This document shows, piece by piece, positions 6,059 through 6,351 of a stretch of 6,351 bases of DNA. Each line of letters begins with the position of its first letter. Positions within the stretch are counted from its first letter, which is position 1. The DNA comes from an uncultured Christensenella sp. (GTDB lineage Bacteria; Bacillota; Clostridia; Christensenellales; UBA3700). The notes beneath the pieces are model-generated. The model had not been told where the DNA came from. It worked only from the letters and a program-made list of their open reading frames with translations, and did no database searches. The translations under genes and the position numbers were made by a program. The stretch spans positions 1 through 6,351 of the forward strand of contig CAJTZR010000084.1 in assembly GCA_910584035.1 (NCBI GenBank), written 5' to 3'.

Positions 6059-6351
6059 ATGTTATATGATATAAATGATAGTCAGTATGGTTGTTGTAAC
6101 AATGGTTGTAATTGCCAATCACAATTTGGTTGTTGTCGAGTTGTTGCAGCTTCTGGTCCTAGAGGCCCACAAGGAACGCCTGGTATCACAGGTGCGACTG
6201 GCCCAACTGGTCCGATAGGTCCAACGGGCCCAACGGGTATAACTGGTCCAACTGGCCCTGCTGGCGGACCAACTGGACCTACTGGTCCAACTGGTGCAAC
6301 GGGAGCAACTGGTATAGCTGGTGTAACTGGACCTACTGGTCCAACTGGTGC
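6059..6351 (+). CDS. Collagen-like protein with Cys-cluster N-terminus (3' end outside window)
   Basis: Ninety-seven codons are visible and the gene runs off the window. Residues 1-32 are a short head with six cysteines in the pattern C-C-x3-C-x-C-x5-C-C (12-26). From Gly33 the chain is Gly-X-Y repeats: 21 full triplets, 15 with Thr at Y and 9 of them Gly-Pro-Thr. One extra Gly at 69 breaks the register between Gly-Pro-Ala and Gly-Pro-Thr. Such repeats form collagen-type triple helices. In BclA-type spore-surface proteins the Y-position Thr are O-glycosylated, and bacterial proteins lacking hydroxyproline gain stability this way. There is no signal peptide, as expected for a protein made in the mother cell and assembled onto the spore. 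The Cys cluster may crosslink it to a coat or exosporium base layer. The repeat DNA is clearly richer in G+C than the neighbouring genes, forced by Gly and Pro codons. Spore location is inferred. Another surface filament is possible. Confidence 0.88.
   Translation, partial: MLYDINDSQYGCCNNGCNCQSQFGCCRVVAASGPRGPQGTPGITGATGPTGPIGPTGPTGITGPTGPAGGPTGPTGPTGATGATGIAGVTGPTGPTG
6271..6351 (+). repeat. Direct repeats inside the collagen-like gene
   Basis: A 27-base block encoding Thr-Gly-Pro-Thr-Gly-Pro-Thr-Gly-Ala (with edge bases) occurs exactly at 6271-6297 and again at 6325-6351, offset by 54 bases (six triplets). The second copy touches the window end and may continue. Shorter ACTGGTCC/ACTGGNCC units recur from about 6187 onward. 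The pattern points to growth of the repeat by slippage or unequal recombination, so the length probably varies between strains. Confidence 0.85.

Noticed and set aside
6169..6351. CRISPR-like array suggested by evenly spaced short repeats.
   Set aside because: The periodicity is 9 bases and multiples, in frame with an open reading frame of Gly-X-Y triplets, so this is collagen-like coding sequence.

Overview
The window reads as a chromosomal segment from an AT-rich, Gram-positive, probably spore-forming member of the Bacillota, most likely a Clostridia-type gut anaerobe. This is inferred from several things together: very A+T-rich genes and spacers, strong purine-rich ribosome binding sites, tRNA genes with encoded CCA ends, AT-type intrinsic terminators, cytoplasmic hexosaminidase-type glycosidases, and a bacterial collagen-like gene of the kind found on clostridial and bacillar spores. 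The genetic code looks standard: TGA is used as a stop and tryptophan is TGG. Every gene is on the + strand.

Layout. Positions 1-228 hold the end of a tRNA operon, tRNA-Gly(GCC) (cut by the window edge), tRNA-Leu(UAG) and tRNA-Lys(CUU), closed by a hairpin terminator at 235-277. A stand-alone nucleotidyltransferase-fold protein follows (353-1006). Next is a GH123/DUF4091-type glycoside hydrolase (1074-2939) ending in a strong terminator. That terminator's left arm overlaps a near-consensus promoter. A GH20 beta-N-acetylhexosaminidase gene (3141-4736) has a good promoter, a good ribosome binding site and all its catalytic motifs, but is split by two frameshifts: one base missing near 3250 and two near 3770. 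It is therefore either a very recent pseudogene or carries two sequence errors. After another terminator (4824-4860) comes a two-gene unit: a GT2 glycosyltransferase with a TPR-like C-terminal half (4954-6054), and, four bases after its stop codon, a cysteine-rich, threonine-rich collagen-like protein (from 6059, running off the window).

How the parts may work together. GH123 and GH20 enzymes both remove beta-linked N-acetylhexosamines by substrate-assisted catalysis with an Asp-Glu pair. Neither protein here shows a signal peptide, so they would act on imported HexNAc oligosaccharides in the cytoplasm. The glycosyltransferase and collagen-like gene look like a dedicated modifier-substrate pair: most Gly-X-Y triplets carry Thr at Y, the position that is O-glycosylated in BclA-type spore proteins. 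The arrangement recalls sgtA-bclA3 of Clostridioides difficile. A CATACACTA element upstream matches sporulation sigma factor (SigE/SigK) -10 consensus sequences. The most interesting part of the window is this last unit, a candidate spore-surface glycoprotein module with an unusual Cys-cluster N-terminus.
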